64,000 bases of DNA from positions 845 through 64,844 of the forward strand of contig DUDB01000017.1 in assembly GCA_012959525.1 (NCBI GenBank). Reading direction: 5' to 3'. A model generated the notes under the pieces. That model had not been told where the DNA came from, did no database searches, and worked only from the letters and a program-made list of their open reading frames with translations. Position numbers and translations under genes: made by a program. The DNA is from Planctomycetota bacterium. GTDB lineage: Bacteria; Planctomycetota; UBA1135; GCA-002686595. Shown here one piece after another: positions 25,481 through 34,573 of the stretch; the stretch's first letter is position 1, and each line of letters opens with the position of its first letter.

Positions 25481-27649
25481 GTGACCCCCAGTGTCGGCGA
25501 GACCTCCCGCCCGACAGCCTTGAGCGCTGAATTCCTGGCTACCTGCGCCGGCTTGGCGGCCGTGGCCCATGCAGGCCACGCAGAACCCACCGTCTTGCGG
25601 TGGACGGCTGCGGTGGTGGTCTTCTTGGGTGCCGGCTTTCCGATCCTGCTGCGCTGGACTCCCCGAGAGCCCTCGCTTCTCAAGCTCCTGGTCTTCTCCA
25701 GTCTGCTCTCCGTGCCCATGGTGGCCTTGGTCGGGGCCATGGCCCAAGCTGCCGTGGGGTCCGCACTGGGCTGGCCTGTCACCTTTGGGCTCTTGGCACT
25801 TCTGCAGGTTGGGTGCATGGGGAGATCCATCCGCATCGACTCAGTTGGCAAGGCCGCTGTCGCAGTGTTTGCGTTCACTCTCTTGCTGGTTGCGGGCTGG
25901 ATCTGGCTTCTCGTGGGTCAGGGCAACGGGATCCGAATAGAGGCCGATGGGGCGATCTGGCAGGCGGGGATTGCACGCGGATTCCTGCGCGGGGCCGGGC
26001 TGGAGAACCCATGGCTGGCCGGGACGGTCTTGGAGCATCACCCGGGACCGGCCGTTCTCGTGGCTGCGGTGGCTGGTGCTTTGCGCATGGCGCCGAGCAT
26101 GGCCTCCGCACTGCTCTCCATCTGGTGTGTAACACTCGTTCCCCTCTTGCTCTACCTACTGGCTGCGCCGCTTTGGAAGGAGTGGCGGCGTACGCTTCTG
26201 GCTTCCGTACTCGGTCTCGTGGGCTGGAACGCCTGGGGCGGGCTTGGCCTTGGTGGCGGTAGCCTGGATGAGTGGGCTGGTTTGGAGGGCGGTGCGGGGA
26301 ACGCTTGGCGGGCCACACACGCTGCGCTCAGTACGGGCGACCCCTTCGACGGACTGCATTTTGCTGGGAGCCTTTTCTTGCCTGGAGAGGGGGGGGCCCT
26401 GGGCCTTGTCTTCGTGCTCGGTGCCTGGCTCGCCGCCGCCCATGCCTTGCGCAACGGCCGACGGCCATGGGTGGGGCTGGCTGCACTCTGCCATGGTGTT
26501 GCCCTATGCCTACACCCCCTGCTCGGCGGCTGTGCCGCCTTGGCCACAGGAGTCTGTGCGGCGGTAGCTCGGCGCCCAGGTCGAAAGAGGGTTCTGTTCT
26601 TTCTGGGGCTTGCCGTCCTCCCGGGCGTGTACTTCGCCAGCCGATTTGGGATGGCCTTGCGACCCCACCCCGAGGGTGCCCATAGCTCTGGCAGCTTGAC
26701 CCCAGCGCTTCTCGCCTCCTTGCCCCTGGTCCTGGCATGCGTGGGCCTCGGGTCGAGGGGGACGAGTGGGGGCGCGGCGAAGGTTGCCGAGCACCGGGAT
26801 CGGCGGCTGCTCTTGGGTTGGCTCCTCCTCTGCGTCCTGCTACCCATGGTTGCCATTGAATTTTCGCCCCGCTGGGCGGGACCCGTTCTGGGCCGGTGCG
26901 CGAGTCTGGTGTTGGGTGTCTTGGCGGCGGGAGGCCTTGTGAGCGCCTGGGATCGAGGAGGGCTGTGGCGCCTTGTGGCCATGATCCTGTCCGTGATCAT
27001 GATCGGTGGCGGTGGTCGTGCCGTTGCTCGAAGCAGCGCAGCACTCGTCGCTTGGGGACGGCATGAAGTGCCCGTACTGGAGGAAGGTGAGCACGTCGTT
27101 CCGGCGTTCCCCAGCGAGTCTGAAGCTCCAGGAGACGGCACGACCTCCAAGGTCGTTGTGTCCAGTCGGGCCGAACAGAATGCCGCTCGTGGAGCGCGGC
27201 GTCGTCAGCTTGCCGAGGCCTATCGCTGGCTGCGTGAGGACTACCCCCTGCGTGACATGGACCCGATCTTGGTGCTCGCTGTGGGCGCACCTGCTCAAGG
27301 ACGGGTCCTGCCGAACCCGGCTACGCTCCATGCGGACATGGCGCTGTGGGTGGATCGGTGGCCCGCGGCAGCACCCAGAAGCTCACGCTGGCAGCCGCGT
27401 TACACGGCCATCGAGGCCATGTTCCACGAGTCAAATGGCGTGACACCCAATCGGTTGGCGGAATTGCATACCCTTGGACGACCCGTGGTGTTTCTCGTTA
27501 CTGAAGAGAATAGAGTGCAGACTCGCGAGTTCGTTGAGCGAGAACTCACACGCTCGGGGGCAGTCGAGTGTTTGCGCGTGGGCACGGTGGCCCTGCTGTG
27601 TTGGTCGCCTGCAGAGGTCAGCGCGGCGCTCGGGGAGGAGGCCCGATGA
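25481..27649 (+). CDS. Polytopic membrane protein, GT-C glycosyltransferase-like
   Basis: A 722-residue integral membrane protein (GTG start, 10 bases after the pseudo-sulfatase gene) with about twelve hydrophobic segments up to residue 520 and a soluble C-terminal domain of about 190 residues. The first large extracytoplasmic loop holds 'RIEADGAIWQAGIARGFLRG', an acidic/aromatic loop placed as in GT-C polyprenyl-sugar transferases. I cannot assign a donor or acceptor. The C-terminal part ('EAYRWLREDYPLRDMDPILV') looks like the periplasmic domain seen after GT-C membrane bundles. The stop overlaps the next gene in an ATGA, so the two are translationally coupled. Confidence 0.6.
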   Translation: MTPSVGETSRPTALSAEFLATCAGLAAVAHAGHAEPTVLRWTAAVVVFLGAGFPILLRWTPREPSLLKLLVFSSLLSVPMVALVGAMAQAAVGSALGWPVTFGLLALLQVGCMGRSIRIDSVGKAAVAVFAFTLLLVAGWIWLLVGQGNGIRIEADGAIWQAGIARGFLRGAGLENPWLAGTVLEHHPGPAVLVAAVAGALRMAPSMASALLSIWCVTLVPLLLYLLAAPLWKEWRRTLLASVLGLVGWNAWGGLGLGGGSLDEWAGLEGGAGNAWRATHAALSTGDPFDGLHFAGSLFLPGEGGALGLVFVLGAWLAAAHALRNGRRPWVGLAALCHGVALCLHPLLGGCAALATGVCAAVARRPGRKRVLFFLGLAVLPGVYFASRFGMALRPHPEGAHSSGSLTPALLASLPLVLACVGLGSRGTSGGAAKVAEHRDRRLLLGWLLLCVLLPMVAIEFSPRWAGPVLGRCASLVLGVLAAGGLVSAWDRGGLWRLVAMILSVIMIGGGGRAVARSSAALVAWGRHEVPVLEEGEHVVPAFPSESEAPGDGTTSKVVVSSRAEQNAARGARRRQLAEAYRWLREDYPLRDMDPILVLAVGAPAQGRVLPNPATLHADMALWVDRWPAAAPRSSRWQPRYTAIEAMFHESNGVTPNRLAELHTLGRPVVFLVTEENRVQTREFVERELTRSGAVECLRVGTVALLCWSPAEVSAALGEEAR

Positions 27650-29361
27650 GCCCCTACATTCCTCGCGATCCCGTGCGCAAAGATGACCGCATACTGGCCC
27701 GCGGCGTTTTCTGCATCCTCTTGGCATTGTTCAGCCTGACCTTCAACGGCATGCCCGAGGAGCCACGGGGGGAGGCGGATTTTCAGGTGACTCGCGCCCT
27801 GGCCACGGGCTCTGGTTGGGCCCTGAAGGACTTGCCCCAGGCCGGCTCAGGTGAAGAGGAGAGCTCTGGTCTCGAGGCCCAGTTCCGGGAGGGGGCAGGT
27901 GACTGGGCTGGACGCTGGTTTGTCCGAGGTGGCCCAGGTCATGCCCTGCTTGGGGTGCCTTTCTACTGGATCGGCCGAGGCGTGGGCTCCTGGGTTCCTG
28001 GATTGGAGGAACGCCACAACCAACAGGGGTACTACGGCGTCACAAGCGACGACTACCTTGCCCATCTGGCAGTGGCTTGGCGCGGTCCCTTGCTCACGGC
28101 CTTGACGGCCCTGCTGCTGGTTCTCGCCGCCCGTCGGCTACGAGTCGAGCGCGCTCACGCTTGGTTTGCGGCCTTCGCCTATGGCCTGTCCACTTTTGCC
28201 TGGGCCCAGTCGCGCACGGGTCCGGACGATGTGCAGGCGACTTTCCTGTTGTTCCTTTCGTTCCATCTGCTCCTGCGCATCCGCGCACGCTTGACGCGCC
28301 TTGAGTATCCGGGCGCCGGCGATGTCGCTGCCTTGGGGCTGGCCATTGCCATGACCCTGCTCACCCGGTTGGACACCCTGCCAGCGGTCCTAGTAATTTG
28401 CGCGGCGACGGAGGTGATCTTGACGCGCGGCTACGGGGTTCTCCGCGACGCGCCCTGGGGGCCGGAGCGCGACGGGGGCCTGCCTGGACGTGCGGCCGCA
28501 ATCGTCGTCGTCTTTCCGGTACTCCTGGGGATGGTGATCTTGCTGTGGATCGAGCACACCAAGAGCGGATCCTGGACCCTGCCCCGTCCCGAGAATCTTG
28601 CGCCACCCGCTCAATGGCCTGCAGCCCTTGCAGGCCTGCTCATCTCCCCGGGGATGGGCCTGGTCTGGATGGCTCCCATGGTCCTTCTGGTCCCATTCGG
28701 AATCGCTCGCACGCGTCGGCGTGGAGAGCGTCTGCTCGAGCGGGTCCTGGTGGGAGTGTTTGTGGCGACGCTCTTGAGCGCGGTCTCGACCCGGGCCTGG
28801 CACGGAGACTGGAGCTATGGGCCGCGTCTGCTTCTGCCCGCTCTGCCCTTCCTGTGGCTGGCCGTCGCATTGGGTTTGCGCCAAGCGCAAAGCTTGCCTG
28901 CCGGACGCGGGGTTGTCCTGGGCCTCCTCATGATGGGGGTGCTTGTTCAACTTCCTGGTGTCTTGGTCAGTGCGCCTACCCATCTGGATCTGGCACATCA
29001 GGCCGCCCCCGGGAAATGGCCCGACGGGGAATGGGAGCGCATGCGTGCCAGCGAAGGCGGCCCCCTCCCCTACCTCCACTGGGAGGCGGGGTTCGCAGCC
29101 CCCTGGGCGCACTGGCGAATCCTGCGTCACCGCTCGGCGGGGTTGGGGGAGGAATTCGACGCCGGCGTTCTCTACGGAGTGGGGGGGCAGGCGCCGTTGC
29201 GCCCCTCGAGCCCAGCCTTGGAGGGCTTTCGGCACCTGGCCTGGGTAGACCTCCGTAGGCGCCTGGGGGGCACTCCCTGGGCCATCCTTGCGGCCCTGGG
29301 GTGCGTGGTGGTCCTGGGGATTCACCTGACCAGCAAAGGGCTGGTGGATAGGGGGCGCTAG
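27646..29361 (+). CDS. Polytopic membrane protein, GT-C glycosyltransferase-like
   Basis: The ATG at 27646 overlaps the stop of the preceding gene by four bases. The 571-residue product has an N-terminal hydrophobic helix, an extracytoplasmic loop with 'EEPRGEADFQVTRALATG' (an acidic loop in the GT-C catalytic position), and ten or so further helices ('LLTALTALLLVLAARRLRV', 'GLAIAMTLLTRLDTL', 'GLLISPGMGLVWMAPMVLL'). The 'ARAWHGDWSYGPRLLLPALP'-like segment near residue 400 is typical of dolichyl/polyprenyl-phosphate mannosyltransferase-like membrane proteins. With its neighbour and the pseudo-sulfatase it probably modifies an envelope glycan or glycoprotein; this is inference. Confidence 0.6.
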   Translation: MSPYIPRDPVRKDDRILARGVFCILLALFSLTFNGMPEEPRGEADFQVTRALATGSGWALKDLPQAGSGEEESSGLEAQFREGAGDWAGRWFVRGGPGHALLGVPFYWIGRGVGSWVPGLEERHNQQGYYGVTSDDYLAHLAVAWRGPLLTALTALLLVLAARRLRVERAHAWFAAFAYGLSTFAWAQSRTGPDDVQATFLLFLSFHLLLRIRARLTRLEYPGAGDVAALGLAIAMTLLTRLDTLPAVLVICAATEVILTRGYGVLRDAPWGPERDGGLPGRAAAIVVVFPVLLGMVILLWIEHTKSGSWTLPRPENLAPPAQWPAALAGLLISPGMGLVWMAPMVLLVPFGIARTRRRGERLLERVLVGVFVATLLSAVSTRAWHGDWSYGPRLLLPALPFLWLAVALGLRQAQSLPAGRGVVLGLLMMGVLVQLPGVLVSAPTHLDLAHQAAPGKWPDGEWERMRASEGGPLPYLHWEAGFAAPWAHWRILRHRSAGLGEEFDAGVLYGVGGQAPLRPSSPALEGFRHLAWVDLRRRLGGTPWAILAALGCVVVLGIHLTSKGLVDRGR

Positions 29362-29413
29362 AGTCAGGGGAGCCCTCAAGGTTTGGGGGCGAGGGGTCGA
29401 TTTCTACCCTGGT

Positions 29414-30166
29414 ATGTCTACTTTCTGGACACCCGGGTTCCTTGCGACCCTCCTACTGTCCTCGGTCCTCCACGCTTCTGCTGCCGAGGGTCCGCCCAGG
29501 ACGACGGTTCAGGTGCAGGAGAACCTGCGCGAGTTCTTCGTGCTCACTGACCCGGGCTCTTCGGACCCCGTGGGTGTCATGGCCTTGCGCAGGACTGCCG
29601 TAATGGGGGGCGTGCTCTTGGAGCGGGATCTGTGCTTCTCCGATGGTGTGCACGTGTTCGAGTCCGAACGATGGCGCGGGTCCGGGCGGCGTTTCATCTG
29701 GCGCGAGTGGGGACATTCTCGTCGAACCGGCCGTACATGGATTCTGGAAGGGGAGCGCGGGGCCACCGATCTGAGCCTGTTGAGTTGGGTTGGAGGTCCG
29801 GTTCAGAGGTTGAAGCTCACCGCGAGTGGCGGCACGCTCTTTCCCTTGGAGGCGCTTGAGCGCATGCGCGGCATCGATGCCGCGACCACGCGTCTCGACG
29901 TGGTGTGTCCCCTGCGGGCAAGTGTGGAGCCGGTCACCCTGAGCTGTAGGAGTGCGAAGGCCACTCCCCATGACGCAAGCCGCCCTTATCGCGTCCTGAG
30001 CATGACCAATGGGCGTGGTGAAGAGGTCGGAAATTGGACTTTGGCGGGGAGCAGGTTGATCGAGCAGCGCTGGCCCTCTGGGCGGCGTGCCCGAATCGTG
30101 GATGAAGGACGGTATCACGGGCTAATCGCCGACTGGCCCGACCAGTCGGACGATTCTGGGAGTTGA
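29414..30166 (+). CDS. Secreted protein of unknown function
   Basis: Not recognised. The 250-residue product has a clean Sec signal peptide ending near 'VLHASAAEG' (about residue 24). The mature part is beta-rich and arginine-rich, with repeated short strands ('HVFESERWRGSGRRFIWREW', 'RTWILEGERGATDLSLLSW') and two or three cysteines around residues 75, 160 and 174. The strand pattern resembles small periplasmic beta-sandwich or DUF-type outer-membrane-facing proteins. It begins 52 bases after the second GT-C-like gene on the same strand and is probably the last gene of that operon. Confidence 0.6.
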   Translation: MSTFWTPGFLATLLLSSVLHASAAEGPPRTTVQVQENLREFFVLTDPGSSDPVGVMALRRTAVMGGVLLERDLCFSDGVHVFESERWRGSGRRFIWREWGHSRRTGRTWILEGERGATDLSLLSWVGGPVQRLKLTASGGTLFPLEALERMRGIDAATTRLDVVCPLRASVEPVTLSCRSAKATPHDASRPYRVLSMTNGRGEEVGNWTLAGSRLIEQRWPSGRRARIVDEGRYHGLIADWPDQSDDSGS

Positions 30167-30404
30167 TCTACCGCCCTCTGGGGCGGGGCGGCTGGGCTCG
30201 AGGCAATGAAAGGACCACGCAAGAAGTGGATTCGGGGAGCCGATTGAAGGGTCAGGAGGGCCGGTGGTGTGGTTCTGGTGCTTCAGGTCGTGCTACCATC
30301 TCTCCTTCTAGCGACCCCGTCCCGCCCGCGTTGACCTACGATTGCATCCTGATTCCTTGCGAAGCTACCTGCCCTTATTGTCTCTAGGCTCCCGACGTGG
30401 GCTT

Positions 30405-32036
30405 GTGAACAGCCACGCGTTGCGCCTCGCGGCCTTCCTCATCCTGCCCCTCTCGGCTGCCGGTTGCCGTGCGCCTGAGGTGCATGCGGCGGATGCCGAC
30501 AGGGAGGTCTACGCCATGGTTCTTGAGCGGCGCGAGGAGCTCTTCGGTGAGCCCGGGGCCTTCACCATTGACCCTCCGGCCGACAGCCTGCGCCAGCGCA
30601 TCCTGCGCGGGGAGTGGGACACGAGCCAGCCCCTAGGCATGATCGAGTGCCTGGAAATCGCCTCTGAGAACAGTCTCTCCGTCCAGGCCCAGCGAGAGAC
30701 GCTCTACCGCAGCGCCCTCGACCTGAGCCTTGAGCGCTGGCAGTACTCCACCCAGCTCTTTGGAGACGCCTCCGGCAGCGTATCGGGAACCGCTGACGAA
30801 GCCTCCACGGCAGACGTCGACAGTTCGCTAGGATTCTCTCGTCTCCTGGGTACCGGCGCCTCCATCGTGACCACCTTGGGAAACAACATGTTTCGAGTGG
30901 TCTCGACCGGAAACTACTGGTCGGAGCTGACCAACCTGTCCATGTCCATCACCCAGCCTCTTCTGAGAGGGGCTGGCCGGGCTATTGCCCTTGAGCCGCT
31001 GACCCAGGCCGAGCGGAATCTCGTCTATGCGGTCCGCTCCTACGAGCGCTTCCGCCGCACCTATGCGGTGGACGTGGCCGGGCGCGTCTATGGCCTGTTG
31101 CAGGCGATCGATGAGCTCGAGAATGAGGAGCGCAACTACAAGGACCTGGTCCTGTTGCGCAAGCGCAACGAGGCGCTGGCCACGGCGGGTCGACTATCTG
31201 ACATTCAGGCGGACCAGGCGCGACAGGATGAGCTTGGCTCCGAGAACCGTCTGATCTCCTTGCGCGCGAGCCTTGCCCGCCAGTGGGACCAGTTCAACCT
31301 CTTCTTGGGGTTGCCCATGGGGGTTCAGTTGGCCTTGGACCCCGCAGAATTCGATGCCCTTATCGATTCGGACCCACTGCTGGACACACTCGATGAGGCG
31401 GCCTCCCGCGAGTACGCCCTGGGTCATCGTCTGGATCATCTGACCGTCTCCGATCAGGTCGCCGACTCGGCTCGTCGGTTGACGATTGCGGAGGATGCCT
31501 TGGGTGCCGGCCTCAGCCTGGGCCTCAACGCAAACGCATCCAGTCCCAGTGGGCAGGGCGACCTGAAGGACATCGGGTTCCAGGACACCGACTGGACGGC
31601 GAGCCTGGCCTTGGACCTGCCCCTGAACCGCAAGCGTGAGCGCAATTCCTTGCGTTCCAGCCAGATCAGCCTGGCGGCAGCCCAGCGCGGTCTCGCCGAG
31701 GATCGGGACTCGATCCACGCCAGCGTACTCGATGCCTTCCGGGCCGTGCGCGACACCAGCCAGAGCATTGCGATCCAACGCGGCGCGGTGATCTTGGCGA
31801 GACGCCGGGTGGAGAGCGCCACGCTCAATCTAGCTGCAGGCCGCGCAGAGACCCGCGACCTGCTCGACGCCCAGGCCTCCCTGGTGAGCGCTGAGAACAA
31901 TACCACTTCATCCCTCATTCAATTTAATCTCGCACGTTTCGAGCTGCACCTGGAGCTGGAAACCCTGCGAGTCGACGAGGGGGGCATTCACGTGCTCCCC
32001 GATCTCATGCAAGTGCCCCTGGAGCAAGCCCAATGA
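30405..32036 (+). CDS. TolC-family outer membrane efflux lipoprotein
   Basis: The outer-membrane channel of a tripartite export system. I chose GTG at 30405 because it gives a compact signal, 'MNSHALRLAAFLILPLSAAGC', with a lipobox as in OprM-like proteins; a TTG at 30342 would add 21 residues and has no better ribosome site. The 543-residue protein shows the two repeated TolC halves: 'LDLSLERWQYSTQLFGDASG' followed by 'LSMSITQPLLRGAGRAIALE', and 'NANASSPSGQGDLKD' followed by 'ASLALDLPLNRKRERNSLRS', each ending in long coiled-coil helices. The 238 bases upstream hold no gene. Its stop overlaps the adaptor gene in an ATGA. Confidence 0.87.
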   Translation: MNSHALRLAAFLILPLSAAGCRAPEVHAADADREVYAMVLERREELFGEPGAFTIDPPADSLRQRILRGEWDTSQPLGMIECLEIASENSLSVQAQRETLYRSALDLSLERWQYSTQLFGDASGSVSGTADEASTADVDSSLGFSRLLGTGASIVTTLGNNMFRVVSTGNYWSELTNLSMSITQPLLRGAGRAIALEPLTQAERNLVYAVRSYERFRRTYAVDVAGRVYGLLQAIDELENEERNYKDLVLLRKRNEALATAGRLSDIQADQARQDELGSENRLISLRASLARQWDQFNLFLGLPMGVQLALDPAEFDALIDSDPLLDTLDEAASREYALGHRLDHLTVSDQVADSARRLTIAEDALGAGLSLGLNANASSPSGQGDLKDIGFQDTDWTASLALDLPLNRKRERNSLRSSQISLAAAQRGLAEDRDSIHASVLDAFRAVRDTSQSIAIQRGAVILARRRVESATLNLAAGRAETRDLLDAQASLVSAENNTTSSLIQFNLARFELHLELETLRVDEGGIHVLPDLMQVPLEQAQ

Positions 32037-33802
32037 ACTGGACCGAGAATCGCAAGCTGCTGATTGGAATCCCCCTGGCCGTTATACTCCTGTTCGCGTT
32101 TGGAGCGAGCGGGTGGTTTGGAAACGATGAAATTGGAGCCTTGCAGGGTGTCGCCGTGCGGCGCGGCGATCTGCGCATCTCCGAGTTGGCCCGCGGCAAT
32201 CTTGAAGCCAAGGACTCGGCGCGCCTAGTCAATGAGTTGGAGGGCCGCGCGAACATCATCTTCCTGATTGAGGAGGGCACCCGCGTCGAGGCGGGGGACG
32301 TCGTCTGCGAGCTGGACACTTCCGGGCACCAGGACCGTCTGGTGGACCAGGCCATCAGCGTGGACCGCGCCGAGGCTTCTTTCGTCGATGCGAAGGCCCA
32401 GTACGAGATTCAGGTTATTCAGAACGCCAGCGACGATGCCGAAGCCGTGCTCTCCCTCGAACTCGCCGAGCTCGATCTTGAGGCCTACGTGGCCGTCGAG
32501 GGTGAGTGGGAAGGTGAACTGGCCCGTGCTGAAGAGGCCATCGTGCTGGCTGAAGAGAGCATCAAGCAGGCTGAGGAGACTCTCGATTGGACCGAGAAAC
32601 TCTTCAAGAAGGGCTTTGTCCAAAAGACCGAGTTGGATCGGGATAAGCTGAGCGTGACCCAAAAGAGCATCTCGCGGGATCAGGCCGTGCGCGACCGGAA
32701 CCTCAAGAAGGCCTACGGAGACAGGGCGAAGCGCAAGGAGCTCTCTGCCGCAGTCGAATCACGCAAGCGCGACCTAGAGGTCGTCCGCAAGCAAGCAGCA
32801 GCCCGCTTGGTGGATTTTGAGTCCGAGCGTGCCGCGGCCGAGCGCGAACTCCAACGCCAGAAGGAAAAGCACGTCAAGCTCGTCGATCAGGTATCCAAGG
32901 GCATACTCCGGGCACCCGAGGCGGGGCTTGTGGTGTATGCCCGTACGAAGTCCCGGTACGGCGGCGGCGAGGTGCCGCAGGAGGGAGGGGAAGTCCACGA
33001 GCGTCAGACCATCATCACCATCCCGCGTGCTGGCGGCATGACGGCCGACGTGAGCCTGCACGAGACCAAATTGGACAAGGTTCGCGTCGGGCTGGCTTGC
33101 CTGATCCACGTGGACGCTCTCCCGGGGGAGACCTTCCATGGCCGAGTGGCCGCCGTGGCGGCGGTTGCGGACTCGGGCAGTTGGATGAGCAACCCCAACC
33201 AGCGCCTCTACCGGACCGAAGTGACACTATCTGCAGAGGTTCCGGAAATGCGTCCGGGCATGTCCTGCAGCATCGAGGTATTGGTGGAGGACCTGTCGGA
33301 CATTCTCTTCGTGCCGCGCCAGTCGGTTTTTCTGGATGCTGGCAAGACCACCTGCTTCGTGAGCGAGGGGGGCACGCCGGTCCAGCGGGAAGTTGAGATC
33401 GGGCGCGACAACAACAAATTCGCACACGTGCGTTCGGGCCTGGAAGAAGGGGAGATCGTCCTTCTCAGCCCGCCCAGCTCTTGGGAGCCGGCTCCTCCGC
33501 CGGAAGAGGCGGCTCCGGAAATCCCCGCGGGGTTGTCCACCCCTGCGGCCGACACGGCCGTGGCTACCCCTGCTGCTAACGCTCAGCCCCTCACACGACC
33601 CGCAGCCTCCGGGGAAGGCTCCCCCGGCGGGCCGGGCATGGGCAGTTTCTCAGCCGAGCAGGTCAAGGCCATGCGTGAGCGCTATGAGGCCATGAGCCCT
33701 GAAGAGAGAGCCGCGGCCATGAAGCGCTACGGTGGCGGTGGCAGTGGCGGTGGTGGCGACCGTGGCCGCGGTCGCGGGAACCGATCCGATGGAGAGGAGT
33801 AG
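32033..33802 (+). CDS. HlyD/MacA-type periplasmic adaptor subunit
   Basis: Membrane-fusion protein linking the inner-membrane MacB-type transporter to the TolC-like channel. The 589 residues comprise an N-terminal anchor ('LLIGIPLAVILLFAFGASGW'), a lipoyl/barrel half ('IIFLIEEGTRVEAGDVVCEL'), a very long coiled coil (about residues 100-290, rich in Ala, Glu and Lys), the second lipoyl half ('GILRAPEAGLVVYARTKSRY'), and the beta-barrel domain ('VGLACLIHVDALPGETFHGR'). After residue 480 comes a Pro/Ala-rich linker, then 'MRERYEAMSPEERAAAMKRY' and a Gly/Arg tail, unusual for MacA. It overlaps both the upstream and downstream genes, so expression is coupled. Confidence 0.88.
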   Translation: MNWTENRKLLIGIPLAVILLFAFGASGWFGNDEIGALQGVAVRRGDLRISELARGNLEAKDSARLVNELEGRANIIFLIEEGTRVEAGDVVCELDTSGHQDRLVDQAISVDRAEASFVDAKAQYEIQVIQNASDDAEAVLSLELAELDLEAYVAVEGEWEGELARAEEAIVLAEESIKQAEETLDWTEKLFKKGFVQKTELDRDKLSVTQKSISRDQAVRDRNLKKAYGDRAKRKELSAAVESRKRDLEVVRKQAAARLVDFESERAAAERELQRQKEKHVKLVDQVSKGILRAPEAGLVVYARTKSRYGGGEVPQEGGEVHERQTIITIPRAGGMTADVSLHETKLDKVRVGLACLIHVDALPGETFHGRVAAVAAVADSGSWMSNPNQRLYRTEVTLSAEVPEMRPGMSCSIEVLVEDLSDILFVPRQSVFLDAGKTTCFVSEGGTPVQREVEIGRDNNKFAHVRSGLEEGEIVLLSPPSSWEPAPPPEEAAPEIPAGLSTPAADTAVATPAANAQPLTRPAASGEGSPGGPGMGSFSAEQVKAMRERYEAMSPEERAAAMKRYGGGGSGGGGDRGRGRGNRSDGEE

Positions 33803-34563
33803 TGAGCGCACTTCCCGATGAGGAACCCTCCGGCGGAGTCTCCGTGCACCCCGGGCAGGGGAGCGCGGGGGACACCGAGACCGTGGCCCAACTTGAGGGC
33901 GTTTCACGCGTGTATTCCATGGGAGCCGAAGAGGTCCACGCCCTTGACGATTTGAGCTTCAGCTTTGGTTCTGGCGAGTATTGGGCCGTCATGGGCAGTT
34001 CGGGTTCGGGGAAGTCGACGCTCTTGAACATACTGGGCTGCATCGATCGTCCGACCCGCGGCGAGTACCGGGTACGCGGTCAGGCCGTGAGCGAGCTGGA
34101 CGACGACGAGCTCTCCGAACTGCGCAGCAAGGAGCTGGGCTTCATTTTCCAGTCCTACAACCTGATTCCCCAGCTGAACGTCCTGGAGAACATCCTCATG
34201 CCCGTGCTCTACCAGGAAAACCCGGAGGAGGGGATCGAGGAGCGCGGTAGGGTCCTGGCGGAACGGGTGGGCCTGGGCGACCGGCTGACGCACCGGCCCG
34301 CGGAGCTCTCGGGCGGTCAGCAGCAACGCGTGGCTATCGCCCGTTCACTGATCAATGACCCCGCTCTGATTCTGGCTGACGAAGCGACGGGAAACCTGGA
34401 CAGCAAGACCGCAGGGGAGATATTGGAGTTGTTCGACGAACTGCATGCAGAGGGCAAGACGATTCTGATCGTGACCCATGAGCCCAGGGTGGGAGAGCGT
34501 GCGGACCGGATTCTGCGCCTCAAAGACGGCGCACTCGAAGGGATAGAGGACAACCGCCGCTAG
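33802..34563 (+). CDS. MacB-type ABC transporter ATP-binding subunit
   Basis: The 253-residue cytoplasmic ATPase starts with a GTG that shares one base with the adaptor stop. Motifs are Walker A 'GSSGSGKSTLLNIL' (about 64-77), the Q-loop region 'LGFIFQSYNLIPQLNVLENI', the signature 'LSGGQQQRVAIARSL', Walker B 'LILADEATGNLD' and 'IVTHEP'. The MacB/LolD family normally has DEPTGNLD; here proline is alanine, a mild variation. The first 30 residues form a low-complexity extension. Together with the next gene it forms a split MacB (ATPase and permease in separate chains). Confidence 0.92.
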   Translation: MSALPDEEPSGGVSVHPGQGSAGDTETVAQLEGVSRVYSMGAEEVHALDDLSFSFGSGEYWAVMGSSGSGKSTLLNILGCIDRPTRGEYRVRGQAVSELDDDELSELRSKELGFIFQSYNLIPQLNVLENILMPVLYQENPEEGIEERGRVLAERVGLGDRLTHRPAELSGGQQQRVAIARSLINDPALILADEATGNLDSKTAGEILELFDELHAEGKTILIVTHEPRVGERADRILRLKDGALEGIEDNRR

Positions 34564-34573
34564 GCACAAGCTC

